A stretch of 64,000 bases of DNA from Kocuria tytonicola (lineage in GTDB: Bacteria > Actinomycetota > Actinomycetes > Actinomycetales > Micrococcaceae). Shown in pieces: positions 34,456 to 44,016 of the stretch. The stretch's first letter is position 1. Every line of letters begins with the position of its first letter. The notes below the pieces were generated by a model. That model searched no databases. It saw only the letters and a list, made by a program, of their open reading frames with translations, and was not told the origin of the DNA. The stretch covers positions 1 to 64,000 of the forward strand of contig NZ_PHOA01000001.1 of NCBI RefSeq assembly GCF_003687455.1, read 5' to 3'. Both the position numbers and the translations under genes were made by a program.

Positions 34456-36600
34456 CTAATCCCAAATCGAGGGGAGCCCAAATGCGCCATATTCTAAGGA
34501 ATCAGCCAACGTCCTCAGCCTATTCACTGTGGCCTGAATTTCGCCCGGCCGATATGTCCGGTGCTTTGGATCTGGAATCTCCTCCACCACCTCCAGCGCA
34601 CCAGCTGCAGACACTGTCAGAGTTTCAAATCCAGCCACTAATTCATCAACAGTGGGCGCAATACTTGAATTCCTCTCAATAAGCGATATGTCCCGGGCGG
34701 ACACGGGCTCGGCATTGTCCCACTCTTCGCAGACCCGATGTATTATAAGCTTTATAATATCATTATTCCGACGATAAGTTTCGATCACTTCTGCAAGTTG
34801 GCGAGGACCGTTAGGCGCCCGGAAGATATGTGCTATAACGCTCGTCGGCAGGCCGAGGTAAAAAGCAGCCTCCAGAAGTTCAGCGAGCTCCTCAGTCAAA
34901 ATCAAACTCCACGATTTGCGTGAGGCGATCTCCGTCAACGTGCCTTCAGCAAACCCTGGAGCGACGATGGCAACATAATCCGCGGAGTGCTTCTTCTGGT
35001 GAGAACTAATTGCCACGTCACTTACGCTCGTATGCGATATGACTCCCGATGACGTGGATTTGGCATCAATTATAGCTGTACGAATGTCGCCACTTTCCTC
35101 GGTCCATCTAACTACAACATCCGTATCACCTGACCCGCCAATTTTTTTAGCCTCAAACCCGACCAGAGAAAACATTCGTTCAATCGCGAATTCCAGTGCC
35201 GAACCTGCCCCACGGCGACCGGCGCCAGGGTCGACTCCGCACTTTTTCACGTCCAATGCTGCTACCGCTATTGAGTCATTTCGGGAGTCATCAGGTTTGC
35301 CCTGCTGAAGGCCGGCAACTAGGGGTTCAGCCGGGGAAGCGGTTTCGGTCGGTTCCGAAACCGGGAGGTCTTCGACGAATAGCCGCCCCAGCGATGTTGT
35401 TCGTATCGAGGAGTATGAGGATTCAACGAGCAGTCCAGCCTCTACAAGGAAATTAATTATCCATCGAGATTTTTCACGATTCATACCAAACTGGGTGCTT
35501 CTTTCGTACACACCAGCTCGCGGCACCCCGTCCTTGGCGAAAACCAAGATTTCTCCGACGAACCTCATATGGCCGTGAAGGATGCGCACAAAATCAATAT
35601 ACGAACCGGACCTAATCCAAGCAGCGGCTGCAGGAGTTGCTGTATAAATGCCGCGCCTCACTTCTTGGATTAAGCCCGCAGCTCGCATGAAAGGCATCAT
35701 GGAGTCCACGCTGCTGCGCTTAAGACCAAACCTTGTAGAAATGAAGGCCAGTAGTTCTTCGCGGGAAATTGGATCGAGCGCAAAACTAACGCACGTTTGC
35801 ATGTTCTCAATTTTGCATGGGTCAGACGCAGGGCTCGGCACCCAAATATTGTAGGTATTCCGACTGGCGTGCGCCTCTGGATGGTCGCGCAGGTTGTCCA
35901 ACAGCGCCTGCACCTCAGCGGGCGCGGGGGGAATTTTTATGTTTGAATCAGATTCTTCAAAATAGGTAGCTACGGGGCTCACCAATTGCCAATCTGAAAC
36001 CACTGTCCGGCCTAGCTGTGTTGCACCCAGTTTATTTTCAGGAAGCCATTCAACCATGCCCAAAACTTCCAGCCAGGTAGTCCTGGTGCGAATATTGGCT
36101 ACCGATTTCCAAGTACTTAGGTGGTATTTTTCGACCAAATAGTCGAGTGCTTCTTTAGTAGTCAATGGTCGTTCAGTCAGAGCCAAGAGCAACTCCCCGA
36201 ACAGCCTTACCCGTGAGGCGAGTATGCTGGCCAGTTCCACCTTTGATCGCGAGGAGAGTAGCGACCTCCCCTCATGCGAGAGGCCCAATCTTCCACCCTG
36301 ATTTTGCACCAGCCCCATGGCAACCAAAGGGGATCCGATGCTCCTCCATGTGCGTCCCTGGGAATTACCGGAAATCGTTGCCGCCTCATCGAGACGAACT
36401 GTCCCTGCCTCTTTGAGAACCTCTAAAAGGTCTAATACACGATCGAAAAGGATCTCCTTAGACACCTTGAGGTCGGGTGCGGAGGACTTTTGCAGGCGCC
36501 AGAGTTCTCGCTCACGAGCTAGCCCATTCGTTTCCAAATTAAATCCACCTACATTCGAGCTACCACCTTGGGGAACCCCCTTTGGGAAGTTTATTTCCAT
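34456..36600 (-). CDS. Large winged-helix/PD-(D/E)XK nuclease-like protein, candidate defence gene
   Basis: 714-residue protein I cannot assign to a named family. Residues ~45-410 contain several winged-helix-like segments (EAATISGNSQGRTWRSIGSPLVAMGLV; ERSTQFGMNREKSRWIINFLVEAGLL). Residues 466-580 look like a restriction-endonuclease fold: Glu470 in SALEFAIERMF, then GDTDVVVRW with Asp494, and IIDAKS with Asp512/Lys514, the E...D...DxK pattern of PD-(D/E)XK enzymes (Mrr-like). The rest is helical. Codon use is strikingly AT-rich for this genome (34741-34800 is 30% G+C by count), a sign of recent transfer. TAGACC ends 6 bases before the ATG. No methylase accompanies it. Confidence 0.72.
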   Translation of the reverse strand: MEINFPKGVPQGGSSNVGGFNLETNGLARERELWRLQKSSAPDLKVSKEILFDRVLDLLEVLKEAGTVRLDEAATISGNSQGRTWRSIGSPLVAMGLVQNQGGRLGLSHEGRSLLSSRSKVELASILASRVRLFGELLLALTERPLTTKEALDYLVEKYHLSTWKSVANIRTRTTWLEVLGMVEWLPENKLGATQLGRTVVSDWQLVSPVATYFEESDSNIKIPPAPAEVQALLDNLRDHPEAHASRNTYNIWVPSPASDPCKIENMQTCVSFALDPISREELLAFISTRFGLKRSSVDSMMPFMRAAGLIQEVRRGIYTATPAAAAWIRSGSYIDFVRILHGHMRFVGEILVFAKDGVPRAGVYERSTQFGMNREKSRWIINFLVEAGLLVESSYSSIRTTSLGRLFVEDLPVSEPTETASPAEPLVAGLQQGKPDDSRNDSIAVAALDVKKCGVDPGAGRRGAGSALEFAIERMFSLVGFEAKKIGGSGDTDVVVRWTEESGDIRTAIIDAKSTSSGVISHTSVSDVAISSHQKKHSADYVAIVAPGFAEGTLTEIASRKSWSLILTEELAELLEAAFYLGLPTSVIAHIFRAPNGPRQLAEVIETYRRNNDIIKLIIHRVCEEWDNAEPVSARDISLIERNSSIAPTVDELVAGFETLTVSAAGALEVVEEIPDPKHRTYRPGEIQATVNRLRTLADSLEYGAFGLPSIWD

Positions 36601-36620
36601 TGCTTTGGTCTACGACTTAG

Positions 36621-37706
36621 TCAGACGTTAAACCGGAACTCCACCACATCCCCATCCTGCATCACATACTCCTTGCCCTCCATGCGCACCTTGCCCGCGG
36701 CCTTCGCGTCGGCCATGGATCCGGCGGCCATGAGGTCGTCGTAGGAGACGATCTCCGCCTTGATGAAGCCACGTTCGATGTCCGAGTGGATGACTCCGGC
36801 AGCCTTGGGGGCGGTGTCGCCCTGGTTGATGGTCCACGCGCGGGCCTCCTTGGGGCCGGCGGTGAGGTAGGTCTGCAGACCCAGGGTGGAGAAGCCCACG
36901 CGGGCCAGCTTGTCCAGGCCGGACTCCTCCTGGCCCTCCATCTCCAGCATCTCGCGGGCCTCCTCCTCGGAGAGCTCCACCAGATCCGCCTCGAGCTTTG
37001 CGTCCAGGAACACGCACTGTGCGGGCGCCACCAGCGCCTCCAGCTCGGCCTGGCGCTCGGGCGAGGACAGCACGCCCTCGTCAGCGTTGAACACGTAGAT
37101 GAACGGCTTGGCGGTGAGCAGGTTCAGCTCGCGCAGGTTGTCGGTGTCCAACTTCTCGGGCCCGGCGGCCTCGAAGATCGTGCGGCCCTCCGCCAGCACC
37201 TTCTCCGCGGCCTGGTACGCCGCGAGCTGCTCCGGCGAGCCCTTCTTGATCTTGACCTGCTTCTCCAGCTTGGGGATCGCGTTCTCCAGCGTCTGCAGGT
37301 CCGCGAGGATCAGCTCGGTGTTGATGGTCTCGCGGTCCGAGGCCGGGTCGATCTTGCCGTCCACGTGGATCACGTCCGGATCGTCGAACACGCGGATGAC
37401 CTGGGCGATCGCGTGCGCTTCGCGGATGTTGGCCAGGAACTGGTTGCCCAGCCCCTCCCCCTCGGACGCGCCCTTCACGATTCCCGCGATGTCCACGAAG
37501 GACACCGTGGCCGGCACGATCTTCTGCGAACCGTGCATCTCCGCGAGCTTGTCCAGCCGCTCGTCCGGCAGGTTCACCACGCCCACGTTCGGCTCGATGG
37601 TCGCGAACGGATAGTTCGCGGCGAGCACCGTGTTGCGCGTGAGCGCGTTGAAGAGGGTTGATTTTCCGACGTTCGGCAGACCGACGATTCCAATAGTAAG
37701 AGCCAC
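36621..37706 (-). CDS. ychF: Redox-regulated ATPase YchF (Obg family)
   Basis: 361-residue P-loop protein binding ribosomes and hydrolysing ATP. It starts (GTG) [24 protein letters not shown], carries G2/G3 regions [14 protein letters not shown] and [22 protein letters not shown], a coiled-coil arm, and the TGS domain ending [20 protein letters not shown] and [19 protein letters not shown] (minus strand, 37719-37714) ends 7 bases before the GTG, so this core gene is probably leaderless. It marks the end of the accessory island. Confidence 0.95.
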   Translation of the reverse strand: MALTIGIVGLPNVGKSTLFNALTRNTVLAANYPFATIEPNVGVVNLPDERLDKLAEMHGSQKIVPATVSFVDIAGIVKGASEGEGLGNQFLANIREAHAIAQVIRVFDDPDVIHVDGKIDPASDRETINTELILADLQTLENAIPKLEKQVKIKKGSPEQLAAYQAAEKVLAEGRTIFEAAGPEKLDTDNLRELNLLTAKPFIYVFNADEGVLSSPERQAELEALVAPAQCVFLDAKLEADLVELSEEEAREMLEMEGQEESGLDKLARVGFSTLGLQTYLTAGPKEARAWTINQGDTAPKAAGVIHSDIERGFIKAEIVSYDDLMAAGSMADAKAAGKVRMEGKEYVMQDGDVVEFRFNV

Positions 37707-37913
37707 GGTCCGCATCCTACCGGCGCCGCCCGACGACGTCGCCACGCGACTCCGCGCCCCACCTCGCCTTTCCGTCCGGGCCACCGGCACGCCCCACCGT
37801 AGGCCGGGCGGTGCCGCCCCAGGGCGAAAGCCGCCCCTGTCCGTTCGGATCACCAGATACCGGCACGGTGGCCACCAGACCACCGACCCGCCGGGCACCT
37901 GCGAAACCACCCC

Positions 37914-37948
37914 TGACACATGTCATGCCCCACTCGTGACAACCGACA
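37914..37948. promoter_or_regulatory. Paired TGACA boxes before ABC exporter/two-component operon
   Basis: TGACACATGTCA (37914-37925) is an inverted repeat of TGACA, and TGACAACCGACA (37937-37948) begins with the same half-site 23 bases on, about two helix turns. They lie 36-70 bases before the ABC gene, a good position for autoregulation by the response regulator encoded at the end of the operon. Confidence 0.45.
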
Positions 37949-37984
37949 GTTCGCCGCCCCTCCCCGAGCGGCGAGTCTGGACCC

Positions 37985-38926
37985 ATGAACCGCACCAACA
38001 CCGCCACCACCCCCGCCCCGCGACCATCGGCCAACCCCGCGATCGAGGTCCGCGACGTCGTCAAGACCTTCCACACCCGCTCCGAGACGGTCCACGCCGT
38101 GAAGGGTGTCTCGCTCGAGATCCCGCGCGGCGCCGTCGTCGCCCTCCTGGGCCCCAACGGCGCGGGCAAGACCACCCTGCTGGACATGGTCCTGGGCATG
38201 ACGGACCCCACCGCCGGAACCGTGGCCGTGTGCGGAGAGCCGCCCCGGAGCGCGACGTCGCACGGCCGCGTGGGTGCCGTGCAGCAGGTGGGCGGTCTGC
38301 TCCCGGACGTCACCGTGCGGGAGGCGGTGACCATGATCGCGTCCCTCTACCCGGACCCCCTGCCCGTGGCCGAGGCCCTCGAACGCTCCGGCGCCGCAGA
38401 GTTCGCCGGCCGGAAGATCTTCAAGTGCTCGGGCGGTCAGCAGCAGCGCGTGCGCTTCGCCCTGGCCCTGCTCCCCCGCCCCGAGCTGCTCGTGCTGGAC
38501 GAACCCACCGCGGGCATGGACGTGGCCTCCCGCACCGCGTTCTGGGAGGCGCTGCGAGCGCAGACCGCGGACGGGCTCACGGTGGTGTTCGCCACGCACT
38601 ACCTCCAGGAGGCCGAGCAGATGGCGGACCGTGTGGTCCTCATGGACGCCGGGCGCATCACGTTCGACGGCTCCGTCCACGAGCTGCGCAGCACGTCCCG
38701 CCACCACACGGTCAGCTTCGCGTGGCCGAGTGACGAGCCGGTTCCCGCGCTGCCTGGCGCTTCCAAGGTCACGCGGGCGCACGGGCGGGTGAGCGTGCGT
38801 ACCCAGGACGCGGACGCCGTCGCCCGGGCCGTGCTGACCGGCACCGCGGCGAGCGAGCTGGAGGTGTCCCGCGGTGGCCTGGACGAGGCGTTCGCCGCGC
38901 TGCTGCGCCACGACGACACCGCATGA
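37985..38926 (+). CDS. ABC transporter ATP-binding protein
   Basis: 313-residue nucleotide-binding subunit of an ABC-2 exporter. Walker A LLGPNGAGKTTLLD (residues ~55-68), Q-loop VQQVGGLLPDVTV, signature CSGGQQQRVRFALAL, Walker B LLVLDEPTAGMD and switch FATHYLQEA are all present. A C-terminal ~80-residue extension follows, as in drug/antibiotic exporters of the NatA/DrrA type. GAGTCT ends 6 bases before the ATG. It is the first gene of a four-gene operon with permease, kinase and regulator. Confidence 0.93.
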   Translation: MNRTNTATTPAPRPSANPAIEVRDVVKTFHTRSETVHAVKGVSLEIPRGAVVALLGPNGAGKTTLLDMVLGMTDPTAGTVAVCGEPPRSATSHGRVGAVQQVGGLLPDVTVREAVTMIASLYPDPLPVAEALERSGAAEFAGRKIFKCSGGQQQRVRFALALLPRPELLVLDEPTAGMDVASRTAFWEALRAQTADGLTVVFATHYLQEAEQMADRVVLMDAGRITFDGSVHELRSTSRHHTVSFAWPSDEPVPALPGASKVTRAHGRVSVRTQDADAVARAVLTGTAASELEVSRGGLDEAFAALLRHDDTA

Positions 38927-38969
38927 CCCCGCCCATCCATCCCGAACCACCGACCCAGGAGTCACCGCC

Positions 38970-39728
38970 ATGTCCCTGACCTACACCGCCTACGACGTCC
39001 TGCGGAACCTCCGCGCCGTCTCCAACATGTTCTTCGTGGCCGTGCTGCCCGCCGTCCTGTTCGTCCTGTTCGGCGTAGCGCAGGGCTGGTCCTCCGCGTC
39101 TCTGCCCGGTGGCAACGTCTCCGCGTACGTGATGGTCTCCATGGCCGCGTACGGCGCCATCACCGCGACCACCGGCATTGCCGGCAGCGCCGCGGTGGAA
39201 CGGCTGCAGGGCTGGGGCCGCCAGCTGGCGCTGACGCCCATGGGCACCGCGGGCTACGCGACCACCAAGGTGACGGTGGCCATGACCCTTGCGGTGGTGC
39301 CCGTGCTCGTCGTGTTCACCGTGGGGCTCTTCACGAACGCCGCGATGGACGACCTCTGGCGCTGGGTGCTGAGCGGCGTCCTGGCTGTGGTGCTGTCCTC
39401 GGTGTTCGCCCTCTACGGCCTGGCCGCCGGTCTGATCTTCCGCTCGGACGCCGCCGTGGGCGCGGCGAGCGGGTGCCTGGTGGTCCTGGGGTTCTTCGGC
39501 AACGTGTTCATGCCGCTCTCGGGCGGACTGCTGGAGGTGGCCCGTTTCACCCCCGTGTATGGAATCGTGGGACTCGCCCGGTACCCCGTGACAGAAGGAA
39601 CCGTGACCACCATGGACGGCATCCAGACCGACAGCGTGTGGCTGCTGCTCGCCAACACGGTGGCGTGGGCCCTGGTGTTCGGCGCCGCCGCCCTGCTGGC
39701 CGCCCGGAAGGCCACGGCCCGCCGGTGA
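38970..39728 (+). CDS. ABC-2 type permease
   Basis: 252-residue membrane subunit with six hydrophobic helices (FFVAVLPAVLFVLFGVAQG, VTVAMTLAVVPVLVVFTVGL, GCLVVLGFFGNVFMPLSG and others) and the ABC-2 family pattern SAAVERLQGWGRQLALTPM. CAGGAGTCACC gives a good ribosome site. Together with the preceding ATPase it forms an exporter, probably for an antimicrobial or lipid-like molecule; the substrate is not evident. Confidence 0.88.
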   Translation: MSLTYTAYDVLRNLRAVSNMFFVAVLPAVLFVLFGVAQGWSSASLPGGNVSAYVMVSMAAYGAITATTGIAGSAAVERLQGWGRQLALTPMGTAGYATTKVTVAMTLAVVPVLVVFTVGLFTNAAMDDLWRWVLSGVLAVVLSSVFALYGLAAGLIFRSDAAVGAASGCLVVLGFFGNVFMPLSGGLLEVARFTPVYGIVGLARYPVTEGTVTTMDGIQTDSVWLLLANTVAWALVFGAAALLAARKATARR

Positions 39729-40900
39729 GCACCTCTGCCAACCGCCCCCGCGAGGCGCGCACCCCGGAGCCCCACCACGAGCGCTCGGACCTGCTCTACG
39801 CCGTGGTGTGGCTGGTGTTCCTCCTCTTCCCGGCCACCGCGCTGGTGCAGAGCACCGCATCCACCGGCCTCAAGACCCTGGGCCTCACGGGGCTGGTCCT
39901 GTTCGCCGTGCTGTACACCGTGTCCTGGGTCCGTCAGATCCTGGTTCCGCAGGTGGGCCCGCTGCTCAACGCCGTGCTCTGGAGCGCGGTCCTGGTCCTG
40001 GCGCTCCTGCTCGTGGTCCCCGCCTCGCCGTGGGCTCCCAGCAGCACCGCGCCGTTCTTCGTGGCCCTGTTCGTGTTCCGGCTGCCGCTGCGCCAGGGCG
40101 TCCCCGCCTCCGTGGTGGTGGCGCTTCTCGCCCTGGTCCCCGCGCTAACCCTGCTGCCCCGGGACCAGCTTGTGTGGCCGCTGTTCGCCGTGCTGCCCGC
40201 CTGGCTCATCATCCTGGCCTCCCGCGTGGCCATGGAGCGTTCGGAGGCCCACGAACGCCTCACCCGGGAGCTCGCGGTCTCCCGGCAGCGCGAGGAGGTG
40301 GGCCGGGACGTCCACGACATCCTGGGCCACTCCCTCACCGTCATCACCGTCAAGGCCCAGCTCGCCCAGCGCCTCGTGGAGACCGACCCGCAGCGCGCCG
40401 TCGCCGAGCTCGACGACGTCCTGGCCCTGTCCCGCGAGGCCCTCACCGACGTGCGCTCCACCGTGGACAGGATGCGCGAGCTGGACCTGGGCGTGGAGCT
40501 CGTGCAGGCCCGGGCTGCGCTGCGTGCCGCGGGCATCACCCCGCACCTACCCTCCTCCGTGCCTGCCCTGGACCCGACCACCCGCTCCGCGTTCGCGGGC
40601 ATCCTGCGCGAGGCGGTCACCAACGTGGTGCGCCACTCGGGTGCCTCCCGCTGCCGGGTCACGCTCACGGGCACGTCGCTTCGCGTTGCGGACGACGGCG
40701 CCCGGGCCCGCGGTCTCGTGCCCACCGGCGACGCGGCGTCGTCGTGCTCCGGGAATGCCGAGGCGGAGGCCCGCGAGCCGGAGCTCCGCGAGGGCAACGG
40801 AATCCGCGGCATGCGGGAGCGTGCGCGGGCGGCAGGATGTGAGGTGACCGTCACCCGGAACCCCCGGGGCGGCACGACCGTGGAGGTGTTCCGGGCATGA
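39725..40900 (+). CDS. Two-component sensor histidine kinase (DesK-like)
   Basis: 391-residue kinase whose GTG start overlaps the permease stop by GTGA. Five or six hydrophobic helices (residues ~25-168) precede HisKA_3: QREEVGRDVHDILGHSLTVI with phospho-His197. HATPase: ILREAVTNVVRHSGASRC and GNGIRGMRERARAAG. An Ala/Glu-rich insertion with a copy of the dispersed 11-mer sits between the D- and G-boxes. Kinases of this type next to ABC-2 exporters sense membrane state or the exported compound. Confidence 0.92.
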   Translation: MSTSANRPREARTPEPHHERSDLLYAVVWLVFLLFPATALVQSTASTGLKTLGLTGLVLFAVLYTVSWVRQILVPQVGPLLNAVLWSAVLVLALLLVVPASPWAPSSTAPFFVALFVFRLPLRQGVPASVVVALLALVPALTLLPRDQLVWPLFAVLPAWLIILASRVAMERSEAHERLTRELAVSRQREEVGRDVHDILGHSLTVITVKAQLAQRLVETDPQRAVAELDDVLALSREALTDVRSTVDRMRELDLGVELVQARAALRAAGITPHLPSSVPALDPTTRSAFAGILREAVTNVVRHSGASRCRVTLTGTSLRVADDGARARGLVPTGDAASSCSGNAEAEAREPELREGNGIRGMRERARAAGCEVTVTRNPRGGTTVEVFRA

Positions 40901-41508
40901 GCGTGATCCGTGTGCTGGTCGCGGACGACCAGGCCCTCGTGCGCGCGGGTCTCGCCGCGCTGCTGGACCTGGAGCCGGACCTCACCGTGGTCGCGCAGGC
41001 GGCGGGCGGGCACGAGGCCGTGGCACTCGCCGCCCAGGAGTGCGTGGACGTGGCCCTGCTGGACATCGAGATGCCGGGGCTGACCGGCCTGGAGGCCACC
41101 GAGCAGATCGTCGCGGCGGGACGTGGGACGCGGTGCCTGATCGTCACCACGTTCGACCGCCCCGGCTACCTGCGCCGCGCGTTCGACGCCGGGGCGTCCG
41201 GTTTTGTGGTCAAGGACACCCCCGCGCCCGAGCTCGCCGAGGCCATCCGCAGGGTCCACGCTGGGCTGCGGGTGGTGGACCCCGCGCTGGCGGAGAAGTC
41301 CCTGCTCGCCGGGCCCAATCCCCTCACCGCGCGGGAACGGGACGTGCTGCGCGAGGCTGCGGGCGGGGCGTCCGCCGGGCAGATCGCCAGAGCCCTGCAC
41401 CTCTCCGCCGGAACGGTGCGCAACCACCTGTCCTCGGCCATCGGGAAGACGGGAACCGCCAACCGGACGGAGGCCGCCACGGTGGCGGCACGCAACGGGT
41501 GGTTGTAG
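40897..41508 (+). CDS. LuxR/NarL-family response regulator (DesR-like)
   Basis: 203-residue regulator overlapping the kinase by ATGA. Receiver with Asp56 in VALLDIEMPGLTGLE and DNA-binding domain LTARERDVLREAAGGASAGQIARALHLSAGTVRNHLSSAIGKTG. It probably binds the paired TGACA boxes at 37914-37948 to control its own operon. Confidence 0.93.
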   Translation: MSVIRVLVADDQALVRAGLAALLDLEPDLTVVAQAAGGHEAVALAAQECVDVALLDIEMPGLTGLEATEQIVAAGRGTRCLIVTTFDRPGYLRRAFDAGASGFVVKDTPAPELAEAIRRVHAGLRVVDPALAEKSLLAGPNPLTARERDVLREAAGGASAGQIARALHLSAGTVRNHLSSAIGKTGTANRTEAATVAARNGWL

Positions 41509-41697
41509 GGGCGCCGTCTGCCTGCGCATGGTCGTCAGCTCCGTCCAGACCTGCCGTGCAACCCTGTGCGGCCGCGCCACCAAGCGTCGATGCCCCCGGC
41601 GGACCCTGGCAACCACCCAGGGCACCGGTCCAGGGCCCGGACGATACCCCCTGCCCCGTCGCTTGTGCGTGTCGGACGCCCTTGTCACAGTGACCGC

Positions 41698-42900
41698 ATG
41701 GATGCTTCCGTGATGTCTCAGGTGTGGTGGTTGTGGGCGCTCTTCGCCCTGGTGGTGGGCGGTGTGGGCGGCTACGTCCTGGCCTCGCTGAGGAACACTC
41801 ACCGGGAGTCGGAGCTGGAGGAGGCCCAGCAGCAGCGCCTCCAGGCCCTGCAGGAGGCTGCGGCCGCCCAGTCCGCGCGGGATCAGCTGGCGGACCGGGT
41901 GGAGTCCCTGGAGGCCCGCGCCGTGCAGGACCAGGACGTCATGCGTGCCCTGGCACCGCTCAACGAGCAGCTCTCCTCCGTGGGGCGCCACGTGAACCAG
42001 CTGGAACGGGACCGCGCCGCGCAGTTCGGCGCCGTGGCCCAGGCCCTGGAGGCGGCGCGCACCACGGACCGGCAGCTGCTGCAGGCCACCGGCTCCCTGG
42101 AGTCCTCCCTGCGCTCCACCACGGCACGCGGTGCCTGGGGTGAGATGCAGCTGCGCCGCGTGGTGGAGGCCGCCGGGATGACCCGTCACGTGGACTTCAC
42201 GGAGCAGACGGTGCGCTCCACGGACACCGGGGTGCAGCGCCCGGACATGGTCGTCAACCTCCCGGGCGCGCAGTCCGTGGTGGTGGACGCCAAGGCGCCC
42301 ATGAGCGCCTACCTGGACGCCCAGGCGGTTCCCGCGGACGGCTCCCCCGAGAACGAGCAGCGCCGCGCCCAGCTGCTGGCCGCCCACGCCAAGGCCCTGC
42401 GCTCCCACGTGAACACGCTGGGCACCAAGAAGTACTGGTCCGCGGAGGAGAACTCCCCGGAGCTGGTGATGTGCTTCGTGCCCGTGGAGTCCGCCCTGGC
42501 CGCGGCGCTCGATGCGGACGCCACCCTGCTGGACCACGCCGCACGCAGCAACGTGGCACTGGTGTCTCCGGTGTCCCTGCTGGCCTCGTTGAAGGCGGTG
42601 GCGTTCAGCTGGCGCCAGGCCACGCTCACCGACAACGCCCGGGAGCTGTACCGGCTCTCGCGGGAGCTCTACGACCGAATGGGGGCGGTGGGCAAGCACC
42701 TCTCGGACATGGGCGGCTCGCTGCGCCGGTCCGTGGAGGGCTACAACAAGCTGGTGGGCTCACTGGAGTCCCGGGTGCTGCCCTCCGCGCGGAAGATCGC
42801 GGAGCTGGACCCCACGGCCACGGACTTCGAGGCGCTGGGGACGAAACCCGTGGACGCCGTCCCCCGCCCGGTCACGGCCACGGAGTTCGTGACCGACTGA
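41698..42900 (+). CDS. rmuC: DNA recombination protein RmuC
   Basis: 400-residue protein that limits inversion recombination at repeats. An N-terminal membrane helix (WWLWALFALVVGGVGGYVLA) is followed by a coiled coil (~30-130) and the nuclease-like RmuC domain: TARGAWGEMQLRRVVEAAGM, VQRPDMVVNLPGAQSVVVDAKAPM (PD-DxK type), and YNKLVGSLESRVLPSARK. The start has no ribosome site; CACAGT ends 6 bases before the ATG, and ATG 41713 is the alternative. Confidence 0.92.
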   Translation: MDASVMSQVWWLWALFALVVGGVGGYVLASLRNTHRESELEEAQQQRLQALQEAAAAQSARDQLADRVESLEARAVQDQDVMRALAPLNEQLSSVGRHVNQLERDRAAQFGAVAQALEAARTTDRQLLQATGSLESSLRSTTARGAWGEMQLRRVVEAAGMTRHVDFTEQTVRSTDTGVQRPDMVVNLPGAQSVVVDAKAPMSAYLDAQAVPADGSPENEQRRAQLLAAHAKALRSHVNTLGTKKYWSAEENSPELVMCFVPVESALAAALDADATLLDHAARSNVALVSPVSLLASLKAVAFSWRQATLTDNARELYRLSRELYDRMGAVGKHLSDMGGSLRRSVEGYNKLVGSLESRVLPSARKIAELDPTATDFEALGTKPVDAVPRPVTATEFVTD

Positions 42901-42929
42901 CGCAGGGCCCAGCTCTCGGAGCCTTGTGG

Positions 42930-44012
42930 TCAGCGTGTGGGGCGGGTGCCGCGACCGCCCAGACCGCGGGTGGTGTCCCCGTCCTGGGCGAGCTTGGCCC
43001 GCAGCTCCTTGGGCAGGGAGAACAGGATGTCCTCCTGGGCGGTCACCACTTCCTCCACGGAGCCGTAGCCGTACTCGGCCAGGAGGTCGAGCACCTGCTG
43101 CACGAGCACCTCGGGCACGGATGCACCGGAGGTCACCCCCACGGTGGCCACGCCCTCGAACCAGGACTCGTCCACCTGGTGGGCGAAGTCCACGCGCTCG
43201 GCCCGGGCGGCGCCGTACTCCAGCGCCACCTCCTTGAGCCGCACGGAGTTGGAGGAGTTGGCCGATCCCACCACGATCACCAGGTCCGCCTGCGGGGCGA
43301 TCTCCTTGATGGCCGCCTGGCGGTTGGACGTGGCGTAGCAGATGTCGTCGCTGGGCGGGTCGATCATGTTCGGGAACTTGGCGCGCAACCGGTTCACCGT
43401 CTCCATGGTCTCGTCCACGCTCAAGGTGGTCTGGGACAGCCACACCACCTTGTCCGGGTCCCGCACCTCGAGGGTGTCCACGTCCTCCGGGGAGTTCACG
43501 ATCTGGATGTGCTCGGGAGCCTCACCGAACGTGCCCTCCACCTCCTCGTGGCCCACGTGGCCGATCAGCAGGATCTCGTAGTCGCTCTTCGCGAAGCGCA
43601 CGGCCTCCCGGTGCACCTTGGTGACCAGCGGGCAGGTGGCGTCAATGGTGTTCAGGTTCCGCTCCTGTGCGGACTGCACCACGGCCGGGGAGACGCCGTG
43701 GGCGGAGAACACGAGCATGGCCCCCTCGGGCACCTCGTCCGTCTCCTCCACGAAGACCGCGCCGCGCTCCTCCAGGGTCTGCACCACGTGCTTGTTGTGC
43801 ACGATCTCCTTGCGCACGTACACGGGCGCACCGTAGTGCTCCAGCGCCTTCTCCACCGCGATCACGGCCCGGTCCACGCCCGCGCAGTAGCCGCGCGGAG
43901 CGGCCAGCAGCACCTTGCGAGGCCCGGTCACGGGCGCGGCGGCGGCAACCTCCTCCGGAGTGCGGCGCACCCGGGGAACGGTGGGCATGGACAGGTCAAC
44001 CACGGTGGACAT
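42930..44012 (-). CDS. ispH: 4-hydroxy-3-methylbut-2-enyl diphosphate reductase IspH
   Basis: 360-residue Fe-S enzyme, last step of the MEP isoprenoid pathway, giving IPP and DMAPP. The three cluster cysteines are in [27 protein letters not shown] and [19 protein letters not shown] and [11 protein letters not shown] complete the site. GAGGAC precedes the ATG at 44012. It follows a membrane protein gene with a 4-base gap. The last ~25 residues are low-complexity, as often in actinobacteria. Confidence 0.95.
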   Translation of the reverse strand: MSTVVDLSMPTVPRVRRTPEEVAAAAPVTGPRKVLLAAPRGYCAGVDRAVIAVEKALEHYGAPVYVRKEIVHNKHVVQTLEERGAVFVEETDEVPEGAMLVFSAHGVSPAVVQSAQERNLNTIDATCPLVTKVHREAVRFAKSDYEILLIGHVGHEEVEGTFGEAPEHIQIVNSPEDVDTLEVRDPDKVVWLSQTTLSVDETMETVNRLRAKFPNMIDPPSDDICYATSNRQAAIKEIAPQADLVIVVGSANSSNSVRLKEVALEYGAARAERVDFAHQVDESWFEGVATVGVTSGASVPEVLVQQVLDLLAEYGYGSVEEVVTAQEDILFSLPKELRAKLAQDGDTTRGLGGRGTRPTR

Positions 44013-44016
44013 GTCC

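Noticed and set aside
24203-36620. An integrative element or prophage
   Set aside because: No integrase, attachment-site repeat, tRNA border or phage structural gene was seen; IS elements explain the mobility.
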